NCBI GenBank assembly: GCA_910579145.1
Contig: CAJTTQ010000009.1
Location: forward strand, 1 to 26,963
Length of the DNA: 26,963 nucleotides
Direction: 5' to 3'
Source of the DNA: an uncultured Eubacterium sp.
GTDB taxonomy: Bacteria > Bacillota > Clostridia > Lachnospirales > Lachnospiraceae
Positions 1-9,500 of the stretch are shown here, piece after piece. The notes beneath the pieces are model-generated. The model searched no databases. It worked only from the letters and a program-made list of their open reading frames with translations, and had not been told where the DNA came from. Each line of letters begins with the position of its first letter. Position 1 is the first letter of the stretch. A program made the position numbers and the translations under genes.

Positions 1-34
1 AGGCCGGGAAAATCCAGACAGCGGCATTTCCTTG

Positions 35-199
35 TCAGCGTTTCCGGCTTCCTAAAGGCGAATCCTTGTAGATGCCGGATTTTTTCATAATGTTTTTCAA
101 GTCCGTGCGTTCTTTTTCGGTCAGCTTTTCATAGCTGATTTGAAGCTGTGAACACATGACATAACAGAATTTATCAAGGGCATTTCCCGGAAAGCGCAT
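35..199 (-). CDS. Possible small protein of unknown function (54 aa)
   Basis: I do not recognise this frame. From the ATG at 199 it encodes 54 residues, basic and probably helical, with a short KLTEKERTDLKNIMKKSGIY segment and a basic tail ending in SRKR. The composition looks protein-like and the codons resemble the neighbours, which is why I list it. Against it, no convincing ribosome binding site precedes the ATG, and an upstream TTG at 229 (64 aa) is no better because a stop lies just before it. It could be a genuine small gene or the remnant of a longer one. It is divergent from the tetR-type gene, with about 170 bp between the two starts. No signal peptide or membrane segment is visible. 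Confidence 0.35.
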   Translation of the reverse strand: MRFPGNALDKFCYVMCSQLQISYEKLTEKERTDLKNIMKKSGIYKDSPLGSRKR

Positions 200-279
200 G
201 GCTATATTTCGCTTTTTTAAAAAATACAAGCACTACCATCCACTGGACGACCTGCCTCTTCCCCATCCATCTTCCAAAA

Positions 280-297
280 AAGGGAAAAGTGTCCCTT
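280..297. promoter_or_regulatory. Inverted repeat, possible TetR operator
   Basis: The 6-bp arms AAGGGA and TCCCTT are separated by 6 bp. The right arm overlaps the first bases of the -35 box of the TetR-type gene. Such placement suits autorepression, which is common in the family. The arms are short, so chance is possible. Confidence 0.3.
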
Positions 298-324
298 GAT
301 TTTATCTTTACATTGTTCTAAAAT
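296..324 (+). promoter_or_regulatory. Promoter of the TetR-type gene
   Basis: The -35 TTGATT (296-301) and -10 TAAAAT (319-324) are 17 bp apart, a good match to a housekeeping sigma-A promoter. Predicted transcription starts near 331, giving a leader of about 40 nt before the ATG at 370. Confidence 0.6.
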
Positions 325-369
325 AGGGTTCATATAGCATCTACGCACAAACAGAAAGAGAGAAAGCAA

Positions 370-987
370 ATGAAAGACCGAACCAAATACGACCTGATCT
401 TAGACGCGCTTCAGACGTTATTAGAAAAAAAAGAGATGAAAACCATATCCGTTCAGGAGATTGCCCGGACGGCCGGTATCGGAAAAGGAAGTATCTATTA
501 CTATTTTTCTTCCAAAGATAAAATTTTAGAAGCTCTCATTGAGCGAAGTTATAAAAAACCGCTCGAACTTGCCAAAAACCTGACGGCGCAAACAGACATC
601 CCCGCTTTTACCCGGATGGCCATGCTCTTTCAGGCGTGCCGCACGTCCTCCGCCGAATTTCTCCGTCAAGGAAAGTCCTCTACGATGACCGGCGCCGAAA
701 AGGCGTTCCTGCACCAGACATATATCAACTATCTCGTCACGGAATTAAAACCCGTTCTCACGTCGATCATTGAACAGGGAATTGAAACCGGGGACATTGA
801 ATTTGACTACCCGGCCGCACTGGCCGAGATCGTTCTCATTGTGCTGACGCTGAAATTAGACAATACGATCGTGCCCGCGTCAGAAGAAGAGATCGCGCAG
901 ACGATACGCGGACTGATTTCATTATTAGAAAAGGGCACCGGAAATGCAACCGGTGTCCTGAACTTTCTGTTATCGAATATTTCATAG
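370..987 (+). CDS. TetR/AcrR family transcriptional regulator
   Basis: This is a DNA-binding repressor-type protein of 205 residues, the usual TetR length. Residues about 10-56 form the family helix-turn-helix: TISVQEIARTAGIGKGSIYY followed by YFSSKDKILEALIE, the typical recognition helix and helix-4 signature. The rest is a divergent all-helical ligand and dimer domain whose inducer cannot be read from sequence. The ATG at 370 follows an AGAAAGAGAGAAAG purine stretch serving as ribosome binding site. The gene stands alone on the plus strand. Its stop lies only 3 bp from the stop of convergent hisD, so the two transcripts probably overlap. A small inverted repeat at the promoter suggests autoregulation. 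No obvious target such as an efflux pump lies within the window. Confidence 0.88.
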   Translation: MKDRTKYDLILDALQTLLEKKEMKTISVQEIARTAGIGKGSIYYYFSSKDKILEALIERSYKKPLELAKNLTAQTDIPAFTRMAMLFQACRTSSAEFLRQGKSSTMTGAEKAFLHQTYINYLVTELKPVLTSIIEQGIETGDIEFDYPAALAEIVLIVLTLKLDNTIVPASEEEIAQTIRGLISLLEKGTGNATGVLNFLLSNIS

Positions 988-990
988 ACC

Positions 991-2280
991 CTATTCAAAC
1001 CGCACCGCGATCGAATTCGCGTGCGCAGTCAGCCCCTCCGCTTTGGCAAACCGGATGATGTCCTCATGGATCTCCTCCAGCGCCTCTCGCGAATACGAGA
1101 TCAGGCTCGATTTCTTGATGAAATCATCGACGCCGAGCGGAGAGAAAAATTTCGCGGTTCCATTCGTCGGCAGAACGTGGTTCGGGCCGGCAAAATAATC
1201 TCCGAGGGGCTCGCTGCTGTACTCCCCGAGGAAGATCGCGCCTGCGTTTTTCACTCTCGTCATTGTATCATATGGATTTTTCGTCAAAATCTCCAAATGC
1301 TCCGAGGCAATCTCATTCACCGCGCGGACCGCGTGCTCCATATCCGGCGCCACTAACAGGTAACCATATTGATCCAGTGATCTGCGGATGATGTCCGCAC
1401 GGCTCAGTTGTTTCAGAAATCCCTCGATCTCCCCTTCGACGCGGTCTGCCAGTTCCTCACTCGTCGTCACCAGGATCGCCGAGGCCAGTTCATCGTGTTC
1501 CGCCTGAGACAGAAGATCTGCCGCCACATACCGCGGATTCGCGGTCTCGTCCGCGAGCACGAGTATCTCGCTCGGGCCGGCGATTGAATCGATACTGACA
1601 TGTCCGTATACACTCTTTTTGGCGAGTGCCACGAAAATATTTCCCGGGCCGCATATTTTCGCCACTTTTTCAATAGACTCCGTACCGTAGGCAAGCGCTG
1701 CGACCGCCTGCGCGCCGCCCACTTTATATACTTCCGTCGCCCCGGCCAGATGCGCCGCCACGAGAGTCACAGGCGTCACCTTCCCGTCCGCCCCCGGCGG
1801 TGTCGTCATAACGATCCGCTCCACGCCGGCCACCTTGGCCGGTATGATATTCATCAGGACGCTGGACGGATAGGCCGCCTTTCCGCCCGGCACATACACG
1901 CCGGCACTGGCGAGCGGCGTCACGCGCTGCCCGAGGATCACACCGTCGTCCCTCGTGTCGATCCAGCTTTTTCTCATCTGTTTCTCATGAAAATCCCGAA
2001 TATTGGCGAGCGACTTTTTCATTACGTCGATCAGTCCGTCATCCACGAGGGAGTACGCCTCTTCGATCTCTTTCTCCGTCACCCGGATGGATTCCTTCGT
2101 AATGTCCGCCCCGTCAAACTGTTTTGTATAAGCAAATAACGCCTCGTCGCCCTTTGCCCGCACCTGCCCGAGTATCTCCGTCACTTTCTGCTGATACTCG
2201 TCATACTGGTTCGGACTGCGTTTTAACAATGTCTCCAGCATATTCTCAAGCGACGCGTCATTGACCTGTAACCGTTTCAT
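991..2280 (-). CDS. hisD: Histidinol dehydrogenase
   Basis: This enzyme catalyses the last two steps of histidine synthesis, oxidising L-histidinol to histidine with NAD+ and zinc in the cytoplasm. At 429 residues it is full length. Family signatures are visible: GPGNIFVALAKKSVYG followed by IDSIAGPSEILVLAD in the middle, LSQAEHDELASA (zinc and catalytic region) and SEHLEI further on. The ATG at 2280 is preceded by a strong AAGGAGGA site. It is the last gene of the minus-strand block, after hisZ and hisG, with a 123-bp spacer to hisG. No terminator fits between it and the convergent TetR-type gene 3 bp away. The remaining his genes are not in the window. Confidence 0.96.
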   Translation of the reverse strand: MKRLQVNDASLENMLETLLKRSPNQYDEYQQKVTEILGQVRAKGDEALFAYTKQFDGADITKESIRVTEKEIEEAYSLVDDGLIDVMKKSLANIRDFHEKQMRKSWIDTRDDGVILGQRVTPLASAGVYVPGGKAAYPSSVLMNIIPAKVAGVERIVMTTPPGADGKVTPVTLVAAHLAGATEVYKVGGAQAVAALAYGTESIEKVAKICGPGNIFVALAKKSVYGHVSIDSIAGPSEILVLADETANPRYVAADLLSQAEHDELASAILVTTSEELADRVEGEIEGFLKQLSRADIIRRSLDQYGYLLVAPDMEHAVRAVNEIASEHLEILTKNPYDTMTRVKNAGAIFLGEYSSEPLGDYFAGPNHVLPTNGTAKFFSPLGVDDFIKKSSLISYSREALEEIHEDIIRFAKAEGLTAHANSIAVRFE

Positions 2281-2403
2281 GCTGCCGTCCTCCTTCTTCG
2301 TTCATGCCGCCAGAGGCAAACCAAATGCTGCCCCCGGTGGACGCCCCGGATTGCTCCGCTGTTTCGCAACTCCCGCAATCCTTCTTTGTTCTATATTCCG
2401 CTG
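2281..2403 (-). other. Structured hisG-hisD spacer
   Basis: This 123-bp spacer is long for the block. It contains GGATTGC (2348-2354) and its complement GCAATCC (2375-2381), with a smaller GTT/AAC pair inside, so the transcript can form a hairpin. There is no U-tract, so it does not look like a terminator. No reading frame of note is present. Confidence 0.35.
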
Positions 2404-3048
2404 TCACCCCTGATGGATGGCGCTCTTTAAATCCCGGATCAGATCCGTAATGCGCTCCCGCTGCATTTTCATACTCGCCTCGTTCACGACGACGCGCGCC
2501 GACAGATCACATATTTCCTCCAGCACCTCCAAGCCGTTTTCCCGCAGCGTCGAACCGGTTTCCACGATATCGACGATCACTTCGGAGAGCCCGACGATCG
2601 GCGCCAGCTCCACCGAACCGTTTAATTTCACGATCTCTACGGTCTGGTGCTTTTTATTATAAAAATAATCTTTCGCGATCTTCGGATATTTTGATGCCAC
2701 CCGGATGATCTCATTTTTCATGAGAAGCTCCTTCGCTGACACCGGCCCCGCCACACACATCCGGCACTTACCGAGTCCCAGATCCAGAACTTCTAATATC
2801 TTCCGGCCCTCCTCCAGGATCGTATCGCTTCCCACCACGCCGATATCCGCGGCGCCGTATTCTACATATGTAGGGACATCTGACGTCTTCGAGAGGAAAA
2901 ACTTCAGCCCGAGTTCCTCATTGACAAAGATGAGCTTCCTCGTCTCCTTATCCTTCATCTCCTCACACGTAATGCCGCTCTGTTCCAATAGCGCAAGCGT
3001 CTGTTTGGCAAGCCTTCCCTTCGCCAGCGCGATCGTGATATATTTCAT
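2404..3048 (-). CDS. hisG: ATP phosphoribosyltransferase, catalytic subunit (short form)
   Basis: HisG condenses ATP and PRPP in the first, committed step of histidine synthesis. From the ATG at 3048 it has 214 residues, the short HisG(S) class that lacks the C-terminal histidine-binding domain and needs HisZ. The start MKYITIALAKGRLA matches the family N-terminus, and VDIVETGSTLRENGLEVLEE near the end is the PRPP-binding signature. The upstream in-frame ATG at 3069 would add seven residues that contain the AGAGGA ribosome binding site, so 3048 is preferred. hisZ lies 42 bp upstream, consistent with the obligate HisG-HisZ complex. Feedback inhibition by histidine is expected to act through HisZ. 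Confidence 0.95.
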   Translation of the reverse strand: MKYITIALAKGRLAKQTLALLEQSGITCEEMKDKETRKLIFVNEELGLKFFLSKTSDVPTYVEYGAADIGVVGSDTILEEGRKILEVLDLGLGKCRMCVAGPVSAKELLMKNEIIRVASKYPKIAKDYFYNKKHQTVEIVKLNGSVELAPIVGLSEVIVDIVETGSTLRENGLEVLEEICDLSARVVVNEASMKMQRERITDLIRDLKSAIHQG

Positions 3049-3090
3049 AGCATCCTCTTTTCCGCGCACGATTTTTTGCGCATCATTTCT

Positions 3091-4308
3091 TCAAATCTGT
3101 TTCACACTCTCGTCCGATTCCACATACAAAACCGTAGCGATCTGATGTTGTTCGGCATATTGCCGGTACTCGTCCAGTGCGGTCTCCGCGTTTTTGCGCA
3201 TGAGCATGACCCGCCGTCCCTCGTCCCGGTAACGGTTTCCCGTATGGATCGCGGTCTTTCGCTGCGCCGAGTGGTACAAAACGAGTACGCCGTTTTCATC
3301 GGTCGGGATATCCGCCTTCTGCCGGCCGAGGGCGTTCATCAGCTGGTCGAGCACGATCGCCAGCCCTACCGCCGGCGTCTTCTTTCCAAACTGCTCCACC
3401 AGTTTATCGTACCGCCCGCCGGTGGCAATCGCCTCACCGGTCCCATACGTATACGCTTTAAATATGATACCCGTATAGTACTCATAGTGGCTCTGCATAC
3501 TGAGGTCAAACGTCACACACTGTCCGAGATCTCCATAAATATCCAAAATCTCATACACCCGTTCCATCCGCTCGATCGCCTCAAGGGCAAGCGGGTGATG
3601 TATGTATTTCTTTGCGTAGGCAAGCGTTTCCTTCCCGCCGAACAGATCGGGCAGCCGGACTAAAAACTCCTTCCACTCCGGGGAGATGTCCTTCTCTTCC
3701 ATCATCTGCTCCACGCCAAACATATTTTTATTTGCGAGCAGCGTCTTGTACTGCTTGGCTTCCTGTTTCGAAAACCCGGTCTCTTCCATAATGCCGCGGA
3801 TAAACCCGGCGTGTCCGACATCGATCTTAAATTCCTCTAACCCCGCTTTTGCCAGACACTCCACGGTCAGGGCGATCATTTCCGCATCCGCATCGGAACT
3901 CGCGTCGTTCATCAATTCCGCGCCGATCTGGGAAATCTCCGAAAGTTTTCCCTGATACCCGCGGCGGCGGATAAACGTGCTGCCCGCATAGCAAAAACGA
4001 ATCGGAAGCTGTTCGTCCGCGTAATATTTCGCCACACAGCGCGCGATCGACGGCGTGATATCCGGCCGGAGGACGAGCGTATTATTGTACTGGTCAAAGA
4101 ATTTAAACATTTCCTTTGACTCGACGGTGCCGCGCTCCCGCTTGAAAATATCGAAAAATTCAAACGTAGGCGTCTGGATATCCTGAAATCCGTAGAGATT
4201 CATGATCGAATGGATGCCCGCCTCGACCTGCCGCCGCTTTTCACATTCCACACCGTAAATATCCCTCACACCCTCGGGCGTAAATAACAAATTTTCTTCA
4301 TACTCCAT
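3091..4308 (-). CDS. hisZ: ATP phosphoribosyltransferase regulatory subunit
   Basis: HisZ is a class II histidyl-tRNA synthetase paralogue that activates short HisG and carries the histidine feedback site. The 405-residue protein shows the synthetase-like core: LRPDITPSIAR, FIRRR followed by GKLSEISQIGAEL (motif 2 region), and ATGGRYDKLVEQFG near residue 295. It lacks the full anticodon-binding domain, and its immediate hisG neighbour separates it from a true HisS. The ATG at 4308 gives MEYEENLLFTPEGVRDIYG, the normal family start, with AAAGGGATTGGAAG upstream. A longer frame to 4374 would overlap the ilvA-type gene and add an arginine-rich stretch with no family resemblance. The upstream gene ends 16 bp away, so co-transcription is likely. 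Confidence 0.93.
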   Translation of the reverse strand: MEYEENLLFTPEGVRDIYGVECEKRRQVEAGIHSIMNLYGFQDIQTPTFEFFDIFKRERGTVESKEMFKFFDQYNNTLVLRPDITPSIARCVAKYYADEQLPIRFCYAGSTFIRRRGYQGKLSEISQIGAELMNDASSDADAEMIALTVECLAKAGLEEFKIDVGHAGFIRGIMEETGFSKQEAKQYKTLLANKNMFGVEQMMEEKDISPEWKEFLVRLPDLFGGKETLAYAKKYIHHPLALEAIERMERVYEILDIYGDLGQCVTFDLSMQSHYEYYTGIIFKAYTYGTGEAIATGGRYDKLVEQFGKKTPAVGLAIVLDQLMNALGRQKADIPTDENGVLVLYHSAQRKTAIHTGNRYRDEGRRVMLMRKNAETALDEYRQYAEQHQIATVLYVESDESVKQI

Positions 4309-4324
4309 AGCTTCCAATCCCTTT

Positions 4325-5545
4325 CTAATAATAAATCCCCGTCGGCTGCTGGATCTTCGGCTGATACCCGGCATCCTTCAGCGCCTTTATGATCTGGTCC
4401 TTATGCTCATGGCCAAACGCCTCCATCGTGATCGTCAGTTCCACCGCCGCATTTCGGTTAATGCTGACAAACTGGTTGTGCTCGAGCCGGATGATATTTC
4501 CCTGTGCCTTCGCAAGCACCTCCGAGACACGGAACAATTCGCCCGGGCGGTCCGGCATCTCGACGGCCACCGTAAAGATCCGCCCGCGCTGGATCAGGCC
4601 GTGCTGTACAACCGACGAAATCGTGATCACATCCATATTGCCGCCGCTCAGGATCGAGACCACGCGTTTTCCTTTGATATCCAGCTTGCGCAGCGCCGCC
4701 ACCGTGAGAAGCCCCGAATTTTCCACGATCATTTTATGATTTTCCATCATGTCAAGGAAGTTGACGATCAGGTCCTGATCTTCCACCGTCACGATGTCAT
4801 CGACATTTTTCTGTATATATGGGAAAATATTGGTCCCCGGCGTTTTGACCGCCGTGCCGTCCGCCACCGTGCTGACCGAGGGAAGCGACACGACCTTTCC
4901 CTGCCGGATCGATTCCTGCATACAGTTGGCCCCGGCCGGCTCCACGCCGATCACAGTAATGTTTGGATTCAAAAGCTTCGTCAGCGTCGATACGCCGCAG
5001 GCGAGCCCGCCTCCGCCGATCGGCACGAGGATGATGTCAACGGTCGGAAGTTCCTTGAAAATCTCCATCGCCACCGAACCCTGCCCGGTCGCCACGACTT
5101 CATCGTCGAACGGATGGACAAACGTATAGCCTTCTTCCTCCGCCAGTTTCAGAGCGTGGCTGCACGCGTCGTCGTAGACGTCGCCGTGAAGGACAACCTC
5201 CGCGCCGTAACTTTTCGTCCGGTTCACCTTGATGAGCGGTGTCGTCGTCGGCATGACGATCACAGCCTTCACGCCAAATAATTTGGCCGCGTATGCCACG
5301 CCCTGCGCATGGTTCCCGGCCGACGCCGTGATCAGCCCCCGCTCCCTCTCTTCTTCCGAGAGCGTACTGATCTTATAATACGCGCCCCTCACCTTATAGG
5401 CACCTGTATACTGCATATTTTCCGGTTTCAGGTACACTTTCGCCCCGGTCTGCGCGCTGAAATACTCGCTGTAGATCAGGTTGGTCGGGAGGATCACCTC
5501 TTTGACTCTCTCACTCGCCTCTTCAAACTTATCCAATGTCATCAT
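4325..5545 (-). CDS. ilvA: Threonine ammonia-lyase with C-terminal ACT domain
   Basis: This PLP enzyme deaminates threonine to 2-oxobutyrate, the entry to isoleucine synthesis or, in catabolic forms, threonine degradation. The 406 residues have a fold-type II PLP core: the Schiff-base lysine in TGAYKVRGAYYK (K51), the SAGNHAQGVAYAA phosphate and substrate loop, and the GGGGLACGVS glycine loop. A single ACT regulatory domain follows from about residue 330 (FTVAVEMPDRPGELFRVSEV). The length and single ACT domain fit the TdcB/IlvA form common in Clostridia rather than the two-domain E. coli IlvA, so the biosynthetic or catabolic role is not settled. Two adjacent ATGs (5545 and 5542) are possible; the ribosome binding site is weak. 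It follows ftsY by 23 bp and precedes hisZ by 16 bp. Confidence 0.92.
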   Translation of the reverse strand: MMTLDKFEEASERVKEVILPTNLIYSEYFSAQTGAKVYLKPENMQYTGAYKVRGAYYKISTLSEEERERGLITASAGNHAQGVAYAAKLFGVKAVIVMPTTTPLIKVNRTKSYGAEVVLHGDVYDDACSHALKLAEEEGYTFVHPFDDEVVATGQGSVAMEIFKELPTVDIILVPIGGGGLACGVSTLTKLLNPNITVIGVEPAGANCMQESIRQGKVVSLPSVSTVADGTAVKTPGTNIFPYIQKNVDDIVTVEDQDLIVNFLDMMENHKMIVENSGLLTVAALRKLDIKGKRVVSILSGGNMDVITISSVVQHGLIQRGRIFTVAVEMPDRPGELFRVSEVLAKAQGNIIRLEHNQFVSINRNAAVELTITMEAFGHEHKDQIIKALKDAGYQPKIQQPTGIYY

Positions 5546-5568
5546 TTTACCGTCATCTGCCTTTCTAT

Positions 5569-6492
5569 CTAGTCATCAAACAATGCGTCCACAAACTGGT
5601 CCGCATCGAATTTCTGCAAATCTCCCATCTTCTCCCCGATCCCGATGTATTTTACCGGAACTTCGAGTTCGGACTGGATCGCGATCGCGATACCGCCCTT
5701 TGCCGTGCCGTCGAGCTTCGTCAGAACGACACCCGTAATGTCCGCCGCCTCGCCAAACTGTTTTGCCTGGACGAGCGCGTTTTGCCCCGTCGTCCCGTCA
5801 ACGACGATCCACGTCTCCAAATGGGCGTCCGCGTATTCACTCGCGATGATTTTATATATTTTATGCAGCTCGGCCATCAGGTTTTTCTTATTGTGCAGCC
5901 GCCCCGCCGTATCACACAAAAGAATATCGGTATTCCTGGCCTTAGCCGCCGCTACCGCGTCATACACGATCGCCGCCGGGTCGGAGCCCTCCTGTCCGGC
6001 GATGATATCGACGCCGGCGCGCGCCGACCACTCCTTTAACTGATCGATCGCTCCGGCACGAAACGTATCTGCCGCCGCCAAGAGCACTTTTTTCCCGTCG
6101 CCCTTGAGCTGTCCCGCCAGTTTTCCTACACTTGTCGTCTTCCCAACGCCATTGACTCCGATAAAAAGAATGACCGATTTTTTCTGTTCAAACGAATAAG
6201 CGTCCTCCTGCACGCGCATCTGGTCTTTGATCGTATCTTTCAGCACCGACCGGCATGCCGATGCCTCCTTGATCTTCTCTTCTTTTACTTTGTGCCGCAG
6301 ATCTTCCATAATGCGCATCGTCGTATCAACCCCGATATCCGCCATGACAAGCTGCTCTTCGAGTTCCTCGTAAAAATCATCATCAATTTCCGAAAAACCC
6401 GAAAAAATAGAATTGATCCCCGAAGAAAAACTCGTCCTGGTCTTGCTCAGACCGCTTTTTAACTTACTGAAAAAACCTTTCTTTTCACTCAT
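5569..6492 (-). CDS. ftsY: Signal recognition particle receptor FtsY
   Basis: FtsY is the membrane-associated SRP receptor GTPase that docks Ffh-ribosome complexes at the translocon. The 307 residues comprise a short basic N-terminus with a likely amphipathic lipid-binding segment (FFSKLKSGLSKTRTSF), a helical N domain (about 35-95) and the G domain. G motifs are clear: P-loop GVNGVGKTT (112-120), DTAGRLHNK, TKLDGTAKGG and the closing GIGEKMGDLQKFDADQFVDA. As in other Gram-positives there is no long acidic A domain. The ATG at 6492 has an AGGAACGG site upstream. It follows smc by 47 bp, continuing the conserved rnc-smc-ftsY order of Firmicutes. Confidence 0.97.
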   Translation of the reverse strand: MSEKKGFFSKLKSGLSKTRTSFSSGINSIFSGFSEIDDDFYEELEEQLVMADIGVDTTMRIMEDLRHKVKEEKIKEASACRSVLKDTIKDQMRVQEDAYSFEQKKSVILFIGVNGVGKTTSVGKLAGQLKGDGKKVLLAAADTFRAGAIDQLKEWSARAGVDIIAGQEGSDPAAIVYDAVAAAKARNTDILLCDTAGRLHNKKNLMAELHKIYKIIASEYADAHLETWIVVDGTTGQNALVQAKQFGEAADITGVVLTKLDGTAKGGIAIAIQSELEVPVKYIGIGEKMGDLQKFDADQFVDALFDD

Positions 6493-6539
6493 ATCCGTTC
6501 CTGCCCTTCACTTATTCAATCATGCCGCCGTAGAACTCC

Positions 6540-9500
6540 TTAGCTTTCGTTTTTTGAAAGCTTAGTAGTTCTATTCACACTTTCCTCGTTCTTTAACTGC
6601 TCTTCGATCAGTTTGACCGAAACGAGCGTCGAAACGCCCTTCTCCTGCATCGTGATCCCGTAGAGGGCGTCGGCGGCCGACATCGTGCCCTGCCGGTGGG
6701 TGATCACGATAAACTGCGTATTTTTCGTAAGTTTATGTAAATATTTGGCGTAGCGTTTGACGTTCGAATCATCGAGCGCCGCCTCGATCTCATCCAGCAG
6801 GCAGAACGGGGACGGTTTGAGGTTCTGTATCGCGAATAAAAGCGCGATCGCCGTCAACGCCTTCTCTCCTCCCGACAGCTGCATCATATTCTGCAGTTTT
6901 TTCCCCGGCGGCTGGGCGATGATGCGGATGCCGGCGACAAGCACATCCTCTTCTTCCACCAGTTCCAGTGTTCCCTTTCCGCCGCCGAACAATTCACGGA
7001 ACACCTTGTCAAACTGGCTTTTGATCTGCGCGAACTTCTCACTGAACTGTTTGCGCATCTCCTCATCCAGTTCCGCGATGATCTTCTTTAACGCCTCCTC
7101 GGACTCGATCAGGTCATCGTGCTGCGTCTTTAACAAATCGTAACGCTCGCTGACATTTTTAAAATCCTCGATTGCGTTGACATTGACATCGCCCAGAGAC
7201 CGTATGCGGTCTTTCGTCTCCGTCACAAGGCTTTTCATCCTCGTATACGAGAGATCGGACTGTGCCGTCAATTCCTTTGCATTGTGATACGTGATCTCAT
7301 ACTCCGACCACATATAGTTGATCCGCGCCTCTAACTGTTCCTCGAGTTTTTCCTTGCGCGAACCGAGGCGGAAACACTCTTTATCCAGTTTTCCGATTCG
7401 CTCCATCATCTCGTTGCGGCGGTCGAAGAAATCTTTCTGCGAATTCATGAGCTCGTCCTTTTTCTTCGACGACTCCTCGATCTCCTGCTCCAAAACAGCG
7501 ATCTCCCCGCGGAGCGCCTCCACCCTCTGATCGAACTGCCGGATGGACTGCTCCATCTCCTCTGCCTGGCAGTCCGACTGATCCTGTTCGTTCACAAGCG
7601 CTTCGTATTCCGTCCGCCGCTCTTTTAGCAGCCGCTCCGCCTTTTCGAGATTTTCGGCGAGAAACTCCTGCTGGCTCGTATCGGTCGAAATATCGACTTT
7701 CAGTTCCGTTAAGCGCTGCTGGCACGCCGAGAGTTCCTCCCTCACCTGTTCGATCCGCTCGGACGCCTGCTCCAGTTCACTTTTCGCCGTCTCGTTCGCC
7801 TTCTGGCTCTCCTCCAGCCGCTCCACAATGCGCGAAAGCGTGTCCTCTAATATATTTTTCTGTTCCTCGAGTTCTCTCCCGTCTTTTACGATCGAGTGGT
7901 ATTCGGCCTCTTTTTCTTCTTTCACCGAAACCGCCTGCTCGTATTTGAGGGAAGCCGTATTTTCCTTTAATTCCCATTCCCTCAGTACATCGTCTTTCTC
8001 CCCTGCCTTCTGCACCGCCTTTTTGGCGTCCTGCTCCAGTTTATCGATCTTTTGTTCCTGTTTTTCCATCGACGTTTTTATTTTGCGGATCTCTTCCTCG
8101 AGTTTTTCCATCTCCCGCCTTCTGCCGAGAAGATTGCTGCTGTTCTTATAGGCGCCGCCCGACATCGAACCGCCCGGACGGAGCAGCTCGCCCTCCAGCG
8201 TGACGATGCGCAGCGAATGATGATATTTCCGGCCAATCTTTAGCGCGTGATCGATCGTATCGACGAGAACAAAACTTCCCAACAGATACTCGATCAATCC
8301 GTCGTATTTTTCCTCTTTCGCCACCAGTTCCGACACACAGCCGATCACGCCGCTTTCTTTCAGCACCTCGGGCCGGATGCGCCCGCTCTGCGCCGACACG
8401 GTCGTGAGCGGCAGGAACGTCGCCCTTCCGTAACGGTTCTTTTTGAGGAAATCGATCATCTGTTTCGCCGTCTGTTCATCCTCGGTCACGATATTCTGTA
8501 TATTCCCGCCCAATGCCGTCTCCACGGCCGTCTCATATTTTTTCTCCACCTGGATGATATCGGCTACGACACCTAATATTCCTTTATTTTTCGCCTTCTG
8601 CTCCATCACGCGGCGGATGCTCTGTCCGTATCCGTCGTACCGCTCGGTAATGTTTTTCAACGTCGTGAGCCGGGAATTACTGATATGATACTGTTTGCGC
8701 TGTTCCTCTAACTGTCTCCGGACCTCGCCCGCCGAGGCCCTGCTCTCCTCTGCCTTTTTTAACAGTTCCTGCTTTTTCTGCCTCTCTAAGTCCAGTGTCT
8801 CCCGGATATCATCAAGTGCCTTCTCTTCCCGCTCCATATCTTCGGCGGCGGCGGCCATCTGGCTCTTATTCGAGAGGATCTGCCGGTTCAGTTCGGCGCG
8901 GCGGATCGAATTCTGCTCCATCATCGATTCGGTCTTCTGTTTTTCCAGATTGATCTCGGAACTCGTGCCCGCCGTCGAATTGATGATCGCATTCTGATCG
9001 GTGATCGCCTCGCTGGTCGCCGTCAATTCTGCCGTAAGCCGACTCTCCTCCGCTAAAAGCGCGCTCTCCTGTTCCTGCTTTTCTGCCAGCCGCGCGAGCA
9101 GTTCTTTCTGCGTTTCCAGATACCCCTGCTTTTCCTGCTCGGCCTGTTCGATGCCCGCCTGAATACTTGCCATCCGCTCGGCCTGATACTCTTTGCCGTC
9201 TGAAAGGGAGGACAGTTTTTCCCTGGCAACCTTGATCTCACCTTCGATCTCCGTGCAGAGCAGGCGGTCTTTATTACATTTTTCCTTTTTTCTCTCTAAC
9301 TGCTCATCAAACGCCTGGATCTTAAGTTCCACCTGTTCAAATTCGGTTTTTGTGCTCGCCTGGCGCGCTTTTTCCTCTTCCAGTTCCCGCTCGGTGTTCG
9401 TGATATTTCCGCTGACCTCCTCGAGTTCCTCGTGAAAACTGTCGTAATCCTGCAAAAACAGACCGATCTCGTAGTTTTTCAAATCCTCTTTCAGATGCAG

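Noticed and set aside
1..34. Gene fragment at the left edge
   Set aside because: Only 34 bases remain beyond the small minus-strand frame. No frame or motif can be judged.
1600..2139. Plus-strand open frame of 179 codons inside hisD
   Set aside because: Antisense shadow: arginine- and histidine-rich, no promoter and no family signature.
4403..5281. Plus-strand open frame of 292 codons opposite the threonine ammonia-lyase gene
   Set aside because: It is fully antisense to a well-supported gene. Its composition is rich in histidine, arginine and aspartate, as expected of a reverse-frame shadow, and it resembles no family.
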